Origin: a virus
Virus record (IMG/VR): IMGVR_UViG_3300020187_000009
Span: 62,001 to 126,000 of that record
DNA length: 64,000 nucleotides
Strand: one strand, 5' to 3'
Made by a program: the position numbers and the translations under genes. Shown piece after piece: positions 47,472 through 55,800 of the stretch (its first letter is position 1; each line of letters starts with the position of its first letter). The notes beneath the pieces were generated by a model that was given only the letters and a program-made list of their open reading frames with translations, searched no databases and had not been told where the DNA came from.

Positions 47472-48587
47472 TTATTTGTCTACTATAATGGTAGGGGTTT
47501 CATTTAGGGCTTCTACTGTTTCTGCTTCTGATTGTAGGTTACCGAATAATCTGTCGAATGCATCTTCCTCAGTCTTTAGCTTTTCTACCTCTTCTTTAAC
47601 CATCTCCTCGTTGAGTAGGTCTCTTTTGTATCTTGCCTCATCGTATTGAACTCCATTATCGAAGTTAAAGAATAATTTCTTACCTACATCTCCTACTCGG
47701 TTCTTGCTGAATTCCATGTATCTTTGGCCTGAGTTTTCTGTACCTTTCCAGTCCATCTTCATCATTGCTGTGGTCATGTGCTTTAGCTTATTACTTCCAA
47801 CGAATGTACCACCTTTAGATAACTGTAGAATAGTTAGGAACGTAGTGTACTTTTTTAGTTTGTTGTTACCTTTATTCTGTAGGGTCATTTGAGTTAACCA
47901 CCACTTTTCAGTTTTACCTCTTGACATACCAGACTGCTCTTTTACGGTATCGTTTACTTCAGTATAGGAGTCAGTTAGTACTAGGTCCCAACCTTGATTA
48001 AGAGTGGCTTCCAAAACTTCTTTAGAGTTATCGTCAGTGTAGTCGCTAAGGAATAAGATAGGTAACTGTCCCCAATGTGGGAAACGTTTTAGGTAGCGCG
48101 CCATATCCAATTGGTTCATTTCAGCAGAGATAAACAAGACTTTACGTTTTGGATTACTCTTTTGTACGTTGTATATAGCTTCAAGTAGTACAGTTGTTTT
48201 ACCGACTCCTGGAGCTCCAGTGATCATGTTGTTAGTTCCTGGTAGGAAACCGCCTTCGTTTGAAAGAAAATTGTCGATTGAGGTTCCAGTAGACATTGGA
48301 ATGAATAACTCGTCAGAGAAAGCAAGATCGTCCAGTTTGGTAAGGTTAATCTTAAGGTCTCCTGCCTCTTTTCTCTTTTGTGAGTTCTCTTGAGCATAGT
48401 AACCCTCGTAGTCTTTGCGACCTGACCAGGTTCCACGATCTGAGATTGATAAGAGTTTTCCGTCGTTGAGGTATCTCTCTACTGCTCCATAGCGATCGTG
48501 ATTTGTTAGGATTTCGATTACCTCGTTTGTTTCAACACTGTTAAGGTGGATTAAGTCTGGGCGTACTCTTTGAATTTTGTATATCAT
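47472..48587 (-). CDS. RecA/DnaB-fold ATPase, probable replication or recombination helicase-like protein
   Basis: 371 residues. GAPGVGKT (124-131) is the Walker A motif, KVLFISAEMNQLDMARYL follows as in DnaB/RadA, and WDLVLTDSY is the Walker B strand. The C-terminus is acidic and helical. The first ~95 residues do not look like the DnaB N-terminal domain. So it may be a phage replicative helicase relative, a RadA-like recombination protein or another RecA-fold motor. It has its own promoter module and terminator on the minus strand. Confidence 0.75.
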   Translation of the reverse strand: MIYKIQRVRPDLIHLNSVETNEVIEILTNHDRYGAVERYLNDGKLLSISDRGTWSGRKDYEGYYAQENSQKRKEAGDLKINLTKLDDLAFSDELFIPMSTGTSIDNFLSNEGGFLPGTNNMITGAPGVGKTTVLLEAIYNVQKSNPKRKVLFISAEMNQLDMARYLKRFPHWGQLPILFLSDYTDDNSKEVLEATLNQGWDLVLTDSYTEVNDTVKEQSGMSRGKTEKWWLTQMTLQNKGNNKLKKYTTFLTILQLSKGGTFVGSNKLKHMTTAMMKMDWKGTENSGQRYMEFSKNRVGDVGKKLFFNFDNGVQYDEARYKRDLLNEEMVKEEVEKLKTEEDAFDRLFGNLQSEAETVEALNETPTIIVDK

Positions 48588-48599
48588 ATGTGGTGTATT

Positions 48600-48680
48600 A
48601 ATTAATTATAGTATAAATATAAACATTTTAATTCTATCCTGAAAACTTTTAGTGAAGTATTTTCAAGAAGTTATTAACAA
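48600..48680 (-). promoter_or_regulatory. Promoter module for the ATPase gene, class I variant
   Basis: Reading leftward: TTGTTAATAACTTCTTGAAA, AAAGTTTTCAGGATAGAATT, then GTTTATATTTATACTATAAT. It sits directly before the start at 48587. Confidence 0.72.
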
Positions 48681-48866
48681 TTAAAAGGCTTTAGTTCCTT
48701 TACACTTAAACTTCTCCTCATATACCTTTACGATATCTTTGAATTTTTGATCTACCTCTTGTGGACGGTAAACTTTTGCTTTTAATAGATCTCTAGACTT
48801 AGCGTCTTTGATCATGATTGTGTCATTTGATTGTTCGATGAGGTACTGTGCTACGATTATTTTCAT
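48681..48866 (-). CDS. Hypothetical protein, 61 aa
   Basis: A basic/acidic soluble protein (MKIIVAQYLIEQSNDTIMIK) ending KFKCKGTKAF. Monocistronic between two module promoters. Unrecognised. Confidence 0.65.
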   Translation of the reverse strand: MKIIVAQYLIEQSNDTIMIKDAKSRDLLKAKVYRPQEVDQKFKDIVKVYEEKFKCKGTKAF

Positions 48867-48878
48867 TTTGTTTTTCTT

Positions 48879-48959
48879 TTAATTATAGTATAAATATAAA
48901 CAATTTATTTGATATAGGAAACTGTTTGGTGAATTCTTTTTGAAAAGTTATTAACAATT
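48879..48959 (-). promoter_or_regulatory. Promoter module, class II
   Basis: Leftward: TTGTTAATAACTTTTCAAAA, CAAACAGTTTCCTATATCAA, TTGTTTATATTTATACTATA. Confidence 0.72.
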
Positions 48960-48961
48960 GA

Positions 48962-49249
48962 TTACATTGGGATAATCATAGAGATAGGAGCCTGCATGTT
49001 ACGACCTTTAGAATCTGTTATAACCAGCTTAGTTCTATTGATTTTCTTAATAGTGAACACTGTACTCTTATGTGAAGGGTGATCAACCATTACTGGCATA
49101 CCAACTGAAAGAGATTGTTTAATCGATCGGGATTTAATTGATCTAAGATTCTTTGATTCTTGGATTACAAGTTCGTTTAGGTCTCTTAATTCTTGAGAAG
49201 TTAAATCGGTTGTTTTGATGAGGTTCGCAATTTTTGTGTAGTTCGACAT
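48962..49249 (-). CDS. Hypothetical protein with small beta-barrel-like end, 95 aa
   Basis: The first half is helical (TSQELRDLNELVIQESKNLR). The second half (LSVGMPVMVDHPSHKSTVFT, IKKINRTKLVITDSKGRNMQ) looks like a KOW/SH3-like small beta-barrel, as in proteins that bind RNA or RNA polymerase. Such a host-polymerase modifier is plausible for an early monocistronic gene, but unproven. Confidence 0.62.
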   Translation of the reverse strand: MSNYTKIANLIKTTDLTSQELRDLNELVIQESKNLRSIKSRSIKQSLSVGMPVMVDHPSHKSTVFTIKKINRTKLVITDSKGRNMQAPISMIIPM

Positions 49250-49269
49250 AGTGTATGTTATTTAGTTAT

Positions 49270-49350
49270 TTAATTATAGTATAAATATAATCATTTAAAA
49301 TGAATCGGGAAAACTTTCGGTGATTTATTTTCAAAAAGTTATTAACAATT
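49270..49350 (-). promoter_or_regulatory. Promoter module, class I
   Basis: Leftward: TTGTTAATAACTTTTTGAAA, CCGAAAGTTTTCCCGATTCA, GATTATATTTATACTATAAT. Confidence 0.74.
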
Positions 49351-49534
49351 AATAACGGTAGGAATGAGCAATTTCTTCTATGTACATTAGATCATCGTCT
49401 AATTGTTTAGTGCTAGCAACCATTTCCTCGGCGGCTTTATAAGAATAGGCTCCAGTTGCAACTGCTTTCGCAACTTTCCATGCATCTTCTCCTGTTAGGT
49501 TTTTAGGTTTTTCGAATAATTCTAATTGTGTCAT
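49349..49534 (-). CDS. Hypothetical protein, 61 aa
   Basis: MTQLELFEKPKNLTGEDAWK, followed by a helical region and acidic end. Monocistronic. Not recognised. Confidence 0.65.
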   Translation of the reverse strand: MTQLELFEKPKNLTGEDAWKVAKAVATGAYSYKAAEEMVASTKQLDDDLMYIEEIAHSYRY

Positions 49535-49548
49535 GGTGTTTGTTATTT

Positions 49549-49630
49549 AATTAATTATAGTATAAATATAATCATTTTTATTGACATAAAAAAACTTTTG
49601 TGCACTTATTTTCAAAAAAGTTATTAACAA
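49549..49630 (-). promoter_or_regulatory. Promoter module, class III
   Basis: Leftward: TTGTTAATAACTTTTTTGAA, GCACAAAAGTTTTTTTATGT, GATTATATTTATACTATAAT. It follows the terminator at 49631. Confidence 0.74.
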
Positions 49631-49657
49631 TAAAAGAGCTACCCGAAGGTAGCTCTT
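49631..49657 (-). terminator. Intrinsic terminator after tRNA-Arg
   Basis: On the minus strand AAGAGCTACC, TTCG loop, GGTAGCTCTT, then TTTA. 10-bp perfect stem. It ends the leftward transcript carrying the tRNA. Confidence 0.9.
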
Positions 49658-49781
49658 AAGAGGGACTTAGAACATGAGACTTAAGCTTTGTCTAGAATTA
49701 AGTGCTGCTCTATTCATACTCCCTAATGATCCTGTGTGTCTGTTATAGTTTATGATAGTTATATTAGTTAATCAATTTCAG

Positions 49782-49853
49782 TGACCCCACCAAGATTCGA
49801 ACTTGGAATATAGGTTTAGAAAACCCAGGTTATATCCCTTTAACTATGGGGCC
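49782..49853 (-). tRNA. tRNA-Arg(TCT)
   Basis: On the minus strand the acceptor GGCCCCA pairs with TGGGGTC (one G-U), the D-stem is GTTA/TAAC, the anticodon stem TGGGT/ACCTA with loop TTTCTAA (anticodon TCT), and the T-arm CCAAG-TTCGAAT-CTTGG. Discriminator A at 49782; no encoded CCA. AGA is a frequent codon in this AT-rich phage, so the tRNA fits its codon use. Confidence 0.92.
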
Positions 49854-49895
49854 ATCAATCTAGTTATGCTACTGGTCCGTCCCTTAAAATGTTCA

Positions 49896-49925
49896 TTAAA
49901 AAGGGCCCCAATAAAGGGACCCTTT
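49896..49925 (-). terminator. Intrinsic terminator of the DUF932-like gene
   Basis: On the minus strand AAAGGGTCCC, a 6-base loop, GGGGCCCTTT (one T-G pair), then TT. Lies 19 bases past the stop at 49944. Confidence 0.82.
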
Positions 49926-49943
49926 AGAATTCATAATCAATTG

Positions 49944-51074
49944 TTAGTTAAGTAGAGCTCCTACTTGCGCACTAGCATCTAACTTCGCAGCGAATGGACT
50001 TGGCATTTCGTTTGATAAATTCCAATTGGAACCTAAGATGTTTCCAGCTCTAACCATTAAGTTAGTGTTGTCAGCATCAGTCATATCGAATGCTAGTTCT
50101 TCTGCAGCATGTGTACCAACGTGTGTGATACCATTAACAAGAGACCATATTGATTGATTGGAACGTGCTCGTTTCTTTTGATCGGCTGATAGGTTATTAA
50201 CATCTGTTCCTAGTTGAGAGTATGCTAATTGGTTTTCAGTTAGTGGAATATATGAATCAGCTCTTTCTCCAACGTGCTTTTTGATAATGTTATGACCTCT
50301 CTCTAATTCCCATAGAGATGCTGGAGTATCAATAGCTCGTTTAACAGTGTTGGTAAAGTCGGTTGGGACAAAACCATTCTTACGTAATTCAGACATATGT
50401 TGGTAGAAGTTCTCCATAGATTCAGGGGTTAAGTTCTGTAACTTGTAGTTATCTTCAGCAAAGTTGGTGGTTAAACCATTAGAACACCATAGTCGATTAA
50501 CGTAAGGTGAAACCTCGATACCAGTTAGTGGACCGTTTTTCATAGTTAAACCAGCAGTAAATACCTCATCATTAAGTCCAACTTCGAATTGGGCTTTAGG
50601 ATTAAAAGCATTTATTGTTACACTTCCATCAGGAGATATTCCCCAATTTGAAATTGAGAAACCATGTTGGTCTACTAATTGATCAGCGATACCAAGGAAT
50701 CGGTCATGACTAATCATTTCAGTAGCAGTCTTAGAGAACCCAACAACCTTACGTTGTATTGGAGAAACTATCATCGTTAAATCATTCATCTGGGCTGCCA
50801 TCGCATTTTTCATTTGATTAATGAATTTTGCTTTAGTAGTAGAATCGAATAGTCTTTCGAATTTATTAGCAAATGTCTGAGACATTCCAATGATTTGCAT
50901 TAAGCTCTTAAATGCGACTGAAGTCATCTCTAAACGTTTACCATCAAACTCTAGAGTTTTGTCATCGATGATATTTATTTGTCTAACTGGAACGGTCTTA
51001 CGTAAAGCTTGAGCGTTCATTGTTTGTTTTCTGCGATCTGTTAAGACCTGTGCTGATAGTGTTTGTATTGACAT
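49944..51074 (-). CDS. DUF932-like phage/plasmid protein, 376 aa
   Basis: The protein includes VSPIQRKVVGFSKTATEMIS near residue 103, then a repeated alpha/beta region, and SPYVNRLWCSNGLTTNFAED near 191-210, which resembles the V-C-x-N-G signature of the DUF932 family (TIGR03299-type) found on phages and plasmids. The biochemical role of the family is not known to me. It has an AT-rich leader and a terminator, so it is monocistronic. Confidence 0.6.
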   Translation of the reverse strand: MSIQTLSAQVLTDRRKQTMNAQALRKTVPVRQINIIDDKTLEFDGKRLEMTSVAFKSLMQIIGMSQTFANKFERLFDSTTKAKFINQMKNAMAAQMNDLTMIVSPIQRKVVGFSKTATEMISHDRFLGIADQLVDQHGFSISNWGISPDGSVTINAFNPKAQFEVGLNDEVFTAGLTMKNGPLTGIEVSPYVNRLWCSNGLTTNFAEDNYKLQNLTPESMENFYQHMSELRKNGFVPTDFTNTVKRAIDTPASLWELERGHNIIKKHVGERADSYIPLTENQLAYSQLGTDVNNLSADQKKRARSNQSIWSLVNGITHVGTHAAEELAFDMTDADNTNLMVRAGNILGSNWNLSNEMPSPFAAKLDASAQVGALLN

Positions 51075-51129
51075 AAATTAAGATTTATTTATTATTATAT
51101 GAGATTAATTGAATTTGTTTCAGTATGTA

Positions 51130-51444
51130 TTAGGCTAATTCAGGATTAAGTTCTGAATTAACCTTTAAGAACTCTTCAGAAGTACCTAACTCGGTAGGCT
51201 TATTCCATTGGATATCGTGATGTGAATATTCGAAGCGCTCATAATCATTGTTATGCTCTGCGCACATTTTAGAAAATACTGCTTCCGCGTCTCTACAGTA
51301 CATTAATATATCAGAATCTAGTTCGATACTGAATAGGTGAGACCCTTTGTTTTTCCAATGTTGTGGACAACTTCCAGTTCCGTCCCAATCGTGAGCTCCG
51401 TAATTTTCTTGGTACTGCGTTGTAATGATGATAGTGTTTTTCAT
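51130..51444 (-). CDS. Hypothetical protein, 104 aa
   Basis: MKNTIIITTQYQENYGAHDW and later KMCAEHNNDYERFEYSHHDI; acidic and aromatic with several His. Similar short proteins are found in T4-like phages, but I cannot name a function. Monocistronic. Confidence 0.65.
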   Translation of the reverse strand: MKNTIIITTQYQENYGAHDWDGTGSCPQHWKNKGSHLFSIELDSDILMYCRDAEAVFSKMCAEHNNDYERFEYSHHDIQWNKPTELGTSEEFLKVNSELNPELA

Positions 51445-51456
51445 GTGGTATGTTTT

Positions 51457-51536
51457 TTAATTATAGTATAAATATAAACAATTTCTTTGATATAGGAAAC
51501 TGTTTGGTGAATTATTTTCAAAAAGTTATTAACAAT
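51457..51536 (-). promoter_or_regulatory. Promoter module, class II
   Basis: Leftward: TTGTTAATAACTTTTTGAAA, CAAACAGTTTCCTATATCAA, TTGTTTATATTTATACTATA. Nearly identical to 48879. Confidence 0.74.
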
Positions 51537-51700
51537 TACGAGACAGCCAACTGACGGTTAACGAAATATGTAAGTTTACCTGCAAAGAAATTGATCCTGT
51601 CGATATTAAGATCATCGACAGCATTAGATAACTGTGCTTGATAATATTCAATCTTAGTAGAGTAATCAGGAGTAGAACGGTCGTAAGTGTAATTTTTCAT
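51536..51700 (-). CDS. Hypothetical small protein, 54 aa
   Basis: Start ATG at 51700, stop TAA at 51536. MKNYTYDRSTPDYSTKIEYY and a helical second half. It fits exactly between two promoter modules, the same layout as its neighbours, which supports it. Confidence 0.62.
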   Translation of the reverse strand: MKNYTYDRSTPDYSTKIEYYQAQLSNAVDDLNIDRINFFAGKLTYFVNRQLAVS

Positions 51701-51716
51701 GGTGTTATTTAGTTAT

Positions 51717-51796
51717 TTAATTATAGTATAAATATAATCATTTAAAATGAATCGGAAAAACTTTTAGTGATTTATTTTCAAAAAGTTATTAACAAT
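51717..51796 (-). promoter_or_regulatory. Promoter module, class I
   Basis: Leftward: TTGTTAATAACTTTTTGAAA, CTAAAAGTTTTTCCGATTCA, GATTATATTTATACTATAAT. Confidence 0.74.
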
Positions 51797-52025
51797 TTTT
51801 ACTATCTAATCTAGTTGCAGCTTCGTTAACCAGCATTCCAGCAATAAATGATCCTGATATAATAATAGCCATTATAGGATTCTCCATAGAGTATAGTAAC
51901 CCAGTAAAGAACATTTTAATTAGGAACGGTATTGCTATTGCAGCTGTAAATAAGATTGCGATTACAGCTAGCGCGAGTTGGCCAACTCGTAATTTAAGGA
52001 TAGACTTCTTAAGGATAGACTTCAT
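51789..52025 (-). CDS. Small membrane protein, 78 aa
   Basis: A basic start (MKSILKKSILKLRVGQ) leads into two hydrophobic segments (LALAVIAILFTAAIAIPFLI and NPIMAIIISGSFIAGMLV). Monocistronic; role unknown. Confidence 0.65.
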   Translation of the reverse strand: MKSILKKSILKLRVGQLALAVIAILFTAAIAIPFLIKMFFTGLLYSMENPIMAIIISGSFIAGMLVNEAATRLDSKNC

Positions 52026-52036
52026 ATTGTATGTTT

Positions 52037-52116
52037 TTTAATTATAGTTAAATATAATCATTTTAATTCAATCGGAAAAACTTTTAGTGATTTATTTTCA
52101 AAAAGTTATTAACAAT
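52037..52116 (-). promoter_or_regulatory. Promoter module, class I
   Basis: Leftward: TTGTTAATAACTTTTTGAAA, CTAAAAGTTTTTCCGATTGA, GATTATATTTAACTATAATT. It is the last leftward module before the divergence point. Confidence 0.72.
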
Positions 52117-52286
52117 CATATTCACCCTCGAAAATAGTGCGTCAATACAAATATAAACAAAATCCATGAAACAAAAAAATAAAATGGCAACTATTTTTGT
52201 GAAACTTTCACAGGAACGGACCTATAATATAAGCCATAGATAGGCAAGTAGAGAGCCTCCCCCTATATCTATAGACCGAAGCGGAA
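52117..52286. other. Divergent intergenic region between leftward and rightward modules
   Basis: Transcription diverges here. It holds a G+A-poor A-run (ACAAAAAAATAAAATGGC) and a potential stem region with CCATAGATAGGC and CTATATCTATAG. No gene is visible. It is a candidate for a replication origin or a shared regulatory site, without direct proof. Confidence 0.4.
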
Positions 52287-52360
52287 AAGTTTTTTAAAAA
52301 TAAATCACTAAAAGTTTTTTTATGTCATGGATTTTGTTTATATTAGTACTATAATTAAAA
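52287..52360 (+). promoter_or_regulatory. Promoter module, class III
   Basis: AAATAAATCACTAAAAGTTT, TTTATGTCATGG, TTGTTTATATTAGTACTATA. First rightward module, before ATG 52371. Confidence 0.72.
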
Positions 52361-52370
52361 AACATACAAT

Positions 52371-52658
52371 ATGAAAAGCGAGAAACACTACGAGGCATGG
52401 CCACTTGCCGAATCAAAACAATTTATCGAATCCTATTTAAAAGGAGTTACCCGAATAGACCAATCAGTTCTATGTAAGCAGATAGCGGTAGATCTTGGAA
52501 GATCCACAGCAGCTGTTAAGCTCAGGGTATTAGAAGTCAAGAGAATCCTTGATAGGACTAATGAATATCCTATCATAACTCCTAATATGGAATTAGCCGT
52601 TGATTGGGCAATAAGCGAATTAGGATATTCAAAGAATAGAATTTTAAATTTATGCTAA
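52371..52658 (+). CDS. Helix-turn-helix/SANT-like protein, 95 aa
   Basis: Residues ~17-60 (QSVLCKQIAVDLGRSTAAVK and the helix after it) have the spacing of a Myb/SANT or helix-turn-helix DNA-binding unit, as in phage regulators. The C-terminus is short. A transcription-control role fits its place beside the divergence point, but the target is unknown. Confidence 0.6.
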   Translation: MKSEKHYEAWPLAESKQFIESYLKGVTRIDQSVLCKQIAVDLGRSTAAVKLRVLEVKRILDRTNEYPIITPNMELAVDWAISELGYSKNRILNLC

Positions 52659-52720
52659 AATAAGTGCACAAAAGTTTTTTTATGTCAAATAAAATGATTA
52701 TATTTATACTATAATTAAAA
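52656..52720 (+). promoter_or_regulatory. Promoter module, class III
   Basis: AAATAAGTGCACAAAAGTTT, TTTATGTCAAAT, GATTATATTTATACTATAAT. Precedes ATG 52731. Confidence 0.74.
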
Positions 52721-52730
52721 AACAAACAAC

Positions 52731-53087
52731 ATGAACATTTCAATTACACTAGCAGAAGAACAGCTAATTAAAGAAGCCCTAACTGATCTACAGGACGCTC
52801 TAGTAGGTCAAGGCGTTAAGCACAATACTATCTCTGATATTCTTAATAAGATTAATAATGCCGGAATAATTAAGTCAGAGCGCACACCTAGAGTCTTTGT
52901 TAATAAGCAATATATGTTTACATTCGAAGGAGGAGGTTGGAATACTATATGGGCTAAAACCAAAAAGGGAGCTATTAAAGCAGCTCTAATAGAATATAAA
53001 GGGAGTCCTAATTTAAACCCCCGCCTGGACTCATTTCATATAGCAACTGAAAGGGGATTAGAATCAGCAATGTCACTCTTTTACTAA
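52731..53087 (+). CDS. Hypothetical protein, 118 aa
   Basis: An N-terminal helical half (LAEEQLIKEALTDLQDALVG) and a middle with RVFVNKQYMFTFEGGGWNTI and AKTKKGAIKAALIEYKG. Looks soluble; not assigned. Confidence 0.65.
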   Translation: MNISITLAEEQLIKEALTDLQDALVGQGVKHNTISDILNKINNAGIIKSERTPRVFVNKQYMFTFEGGGWNTIWAKTKKGAIKAALIEYKGSPNLNPRLDSFHIATERGLESAMSLFY

Positions 53088-53170
53088 TGATACTACTAAT
53101 CAAACTGGCATTTATCGCAGCAGTAGCATTTGTTGTTATAAACAGGATCTTCCACTATTGGGACAAGTAA
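53087..53170 (+). CDS. Tiny membrane peptide, 27 aa
   Basis: ATG 53087 shares its A with the preceding TAA and ends TAA 53170. LLIKLAFIAAVAFVVINRIF is a single membrane helix with a charged tail (HYWDK). Very short, but the coupled start and clean hydrophobic design support translation. Confidence 0.45.
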   Translation: MILLIKLAFIAAVAFVVINRIFHYWDK

Positions 53171-53250
53171 TTGTTAATAACTTTTTTGAAAATAAGTGCA
53201 CAAAAGTTTTTTTATGTCAATAAAAATGATTATATTTATACTATAATTAA
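53171..53250 (+). promoter_or_regulatory. Promoter module, class III
   Basis: TTGTTAATAACTTTTTTGAA, GCACAAAAGTTTTTTTATGT, GATTATATTTATACTATAAT. Precedes ATG 53271. Confidence 0.76.
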
Positions 53251-53270
53251 ATAACTAAATAACATACACC

Positions 53271-53717
53271 ATGAAGAACAAAAACATTATCAACAGGACA
53301 GGAATCCAATCAGTAGACATCATTAATAACCTCCACTATCCTACCGGAGCAGGTAAATTCAGATTTATAACTAAATGTCAAGCGGGTTATATGACCTGTA
53401 ACGACGCAAGAGACTTCGATGATCAAAGATTATACGAAAACCCAGCAGGAGTATTAAGTAGCTATAAGAAAGGAGCCCTACATACAGTAGAATATAAGCC
53501 AGTTGGATCCGATACATACTTCACAGTATTCGCGAAAAGGGGAAATAAGATCCTTATAATGGACGAAGCAATCATGATGGGATTAGATATAGGAACAGTT
53601 AACCAATTATGGTTCAACACAAACCTATATAACCAAGACCAATATAGAGCAGTTAATAGCAAGACTTGGGCTGACAAAGTATTCGTTATGAACCAACCCC
53701 AAATGGAATTAGCATAA
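53271..53717 (+). CDS. Hypothetical protein, 148 aa
   Basis: Soluble alpha/beta protein with a FITKCQAGYMTCNDARDFDD stretch. Unrecognised. Shares one base with the next start. Confidence 0.62.
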   Translation: MKNKNIINRTGIQSVDIINNLHYPTGAGKFRFITKCQAGYMTCNDARDFDDQRLYENPAGVLSSYKKGALHTVEYKPVGSDTYFTVFAKRGNKILIMDEAIMMGLDIGTVNQLWFNTNLYNQDQYRAVNSKTWADKVFVMNQPQMELA

Positions 53718-54319
53718 TGATCCCATTTAAAGATATAGATACTAAACTACTTGACGGGTTGGAACGGGTTAACTACTCAGACCTTCCCCAGTTAAAGATC
53801 TGTCCCCATATATTAGATTATGTTACACAAGATATAGCGTACCACCTAGAGAGTGGCAGACCCCATAACTACATTCGAGAAAGAATTAACAAACATATAC
53901 TATGGGATCTAAGCAACAAGAGGTGGACCCCAAATGGCGTAATAAATCAGAAATTTCTAGGACAGAGCATATGGACCAGGGAGGCACTACTTCAATATCT
54001 ACATAATAAGACCCAAAAGGGTAGTAACAACGAGAAGGGTATCCAGCTAGAACATACTAACGAACGCATATGGTACACTAACCAACTACAGGCTCTAGAC
54101 ACTAGTAGTCCAAACCTACTAGGCACTATAAAGACACTGCTCCAAACAACACTCTGCGTAGTAGTAACTCCCGAGTTCCATAGATTACTACCTAGTGGAA
54201 CTACTGATCCACTAGATCCCTGGTTAAGATACAGACCCCAAGCTCCCCAGCTACTCTGGATCGATTGGCACAAGGAGCGTCAATGGAGCATACGGAACAT
54301 CAGATCTATAGTTATATAG
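53717..54319 (+). CDS. HNH-like putative nuclease, 200 aa
   Basis: Near the middle IQLEHTNERIWYTNQL (His candidate), then CVVVTPEFHRLLP and DPWLRYRP follow the EH...(K/T)-x-E-H-x-x-L...RY pattern of one HNH restriction-like family. The usual H-x-N spacing is not complete. Codon use here becomes C-rich (many CCC), unlike the upstream genes, and leads into the next gene-free region. Confidence 0.45.
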   Translation: MIPFKDIDTKLLDGLERVNYSDLPQLKICPHILDYVTQDIAYHLESGRPHNYIRERINKHILWDLSNKRWTPNGVINQKFLGQSIWTREALLQYLHNKTQKGSNNEKGIQLEHTNERIWYTNQLQALDTSSPNLLGTIKTLLQTTLCVVVTPEFHRLLPSGTTDPLDPWLRYRPQAPQLLWIDWHKERQWSIRNIRSIVI

Positions 54320-54366
54320 CACACCGATCCCCGAGCACCCCCAGTAATTGATGACCCCCAATCCCT

Positions 54367-54478
54367 CTACCCCTTGGAGTACCCGCCACCCCATTTTCTA
54401 ACCCATGAAACAAAAGGGGAAACCTTACATATAACAGAGTATAAGGGTCTGAGGGAGATAAGGTACCCAAAGGGGTAG
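54367..54478 (+). ncRNA. Candidate structured RNA, inverted repeat 1
   Basis: CTACCCCTT (54367-54375) pairs with AAGGGGTAG (54470-54478), and GTACC (54379-54383) with GGTAC (54462-54466). The ~110-nt span contains further short stems. No terminator-like U-tract follows. Confidence 0.45.
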
Positions 54479-54506
54479 AAGGCCCCCTAGCACCCCACTC
54501 CACAGA

Positions 54507-54611
54507 CCCACAGGGCCAATCCTCCCCTCATGGGGACACTACAACAAAGGGGGATCACACCCAACCCATGGACTCCACTCCATCCTGGCCTATAGGGATT
54601 GGCCCTGTGGG
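54507..54611 (+). ncRNA. Candidate structured RNA, inverted repeat 2
   Basis: 54507-54522 is perfectly complementary to 54596-54611 (16 bp, GC-rich). Inside are a CCCC-TCA-TGGGG hairpin and a second stem (CCATGGACTCCACTCCAT). The layout is a three-way-junction-like fold of about 105 nt. Also palindromic at DNA level. Confidence 0.55.
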
Positions 54612-55492
54612 CAAGGTCGACCCAGTATAATATTTGCGATTAACTTTAAGTCATAGACATAACATTAATAATAGCTATGGTCAGCAAAAAGTGTTAAAGA
54701 TGTGCGCATACTATTCACGGTCCGGGACAGCACTCCAGGCCTTTGAAGAGACAGAGTACTCAGTATCCTATATAGTACCCTACGGGACGAAACAATGTTG
54801 CCCCTATCCAAAAATATTCCCGGAACCGGATAGAGGTATCTGGAGCCTTAAAGAGGAATGGACATGTATACTCTAATTACCTCACAGAAATAAGAGTACA
54901 TAGAGTACCATTACCTCGATGTGTGAGTGTTAACCTCGAAGAGGTACACTCTATTCAACAGGTCTAGTTGGTTGGTACAACCCACAAGGGTACATTGGAG
55001 TACTCCCATTTGGGTAGGTGGTCGACCCCTAGTGGGGAATTCCCCAATTTGGGAGGGTGAGTGTGCGCGAATGCATGCTCTATTAAAGGGAGTTTTATTT
55101 CTTATAGAGACTACAACAACTCATAGAGGATTTAAAATGGAATTCTTAGAGTTCTGGAGAGTGTTAAACGGATTATAACTACACATTGATTCTAATTAAT
55201 CTATTAAAAGAGAGTTAGAGAATTGTGACTGGTTAGTAACCCCATTGACCTAACTGCCTCGGAAGGGACTCAAAGAATCATGGTACTCCCCAATAGAAAA
55301 TGCTGGTACCCTCCAACCTTCAGGGTACTAATAATACTGCGGGTTACCCCATCCATGAACCTGAGTGTAATAAAATAAATAGGATATATAGTGTTCGATG
55401 TTGTAGAAACAAAAATTTCCCCTAAGGTCCTCTCCAAATTCTCTGAAACAAATAGAATAAAGCTTCTATAAGATCTATAAAACATCAAAATC

Positions 55493-55702
55493 ATGGCAAC
55501 ATTTAAATCAAGAAGTAAAGAGCAGACTCTAATGAACTGCATGAATCATAATCCAGCAACAAGTAGATGGCAGGATTGGGCACCAGAAGGCGGTTGTAAA
55601 AACAAGGTAATGGTTGGATCCGAAGTAGCAAAGGTTCTTTGTTCAACCTGCACTTTAAAAACTACAATTGAGCCTGGGGAATATCGCAAAGATTTAAGAT
55701 AG
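55493..55702 (+). CDS. Small zinc-ribbon-like protein, 69 aa
   Basis: Cys residues are arranged as CMNH...C then CSTC, which could bind one zinc. The remainder is basic (MATFKSRSKEQTLMN). Unrecognised beyond the Cys pattern. First gene after the long gene-free region. Confidence 0.62.
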   Translation: MATFKSRSKEQTLMNCMNHNPATSRWQDWAPEGGCKNKVMVGSEVAKVLCSTCTLKTTIEPGEYRKDLR

Positions 55703-55800
55703 TTAGTTAAAAATTTTCCGAAATTTCCTTAGAACCCATTGAGACAATGAAACAATTCGTTCAATCTATCTATAATAATATAATAACTAATAATAAAAAA

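Larger units (their letters stand above)
54320..55492. other. GC-rich gene-free region with several long inverted repeats
   Basis: I see no gene with convincing coding character in about 1.17 kb. It is rich in GGGG/CCCC blocks and palindromes such as CCCCTAGTGGGGAATTCCCC (55025-55044). Two long inverted repeats are listed separately. It could be a structured noncoding RNA locus or a regulatory/packaging region. Only the last ~60 bases look like a normal AT-rich leader for ATG 55493. Confidence 0.5.

Noticed and set aside
54634-55178. Two open frames of 80 and 83 aa (54634-54876 and 54927-55178)
   Set aside because: Sequence composition unlike neighbouring genes, overlapping palindromes and long inverted repeats nearby. 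No family resemblance.
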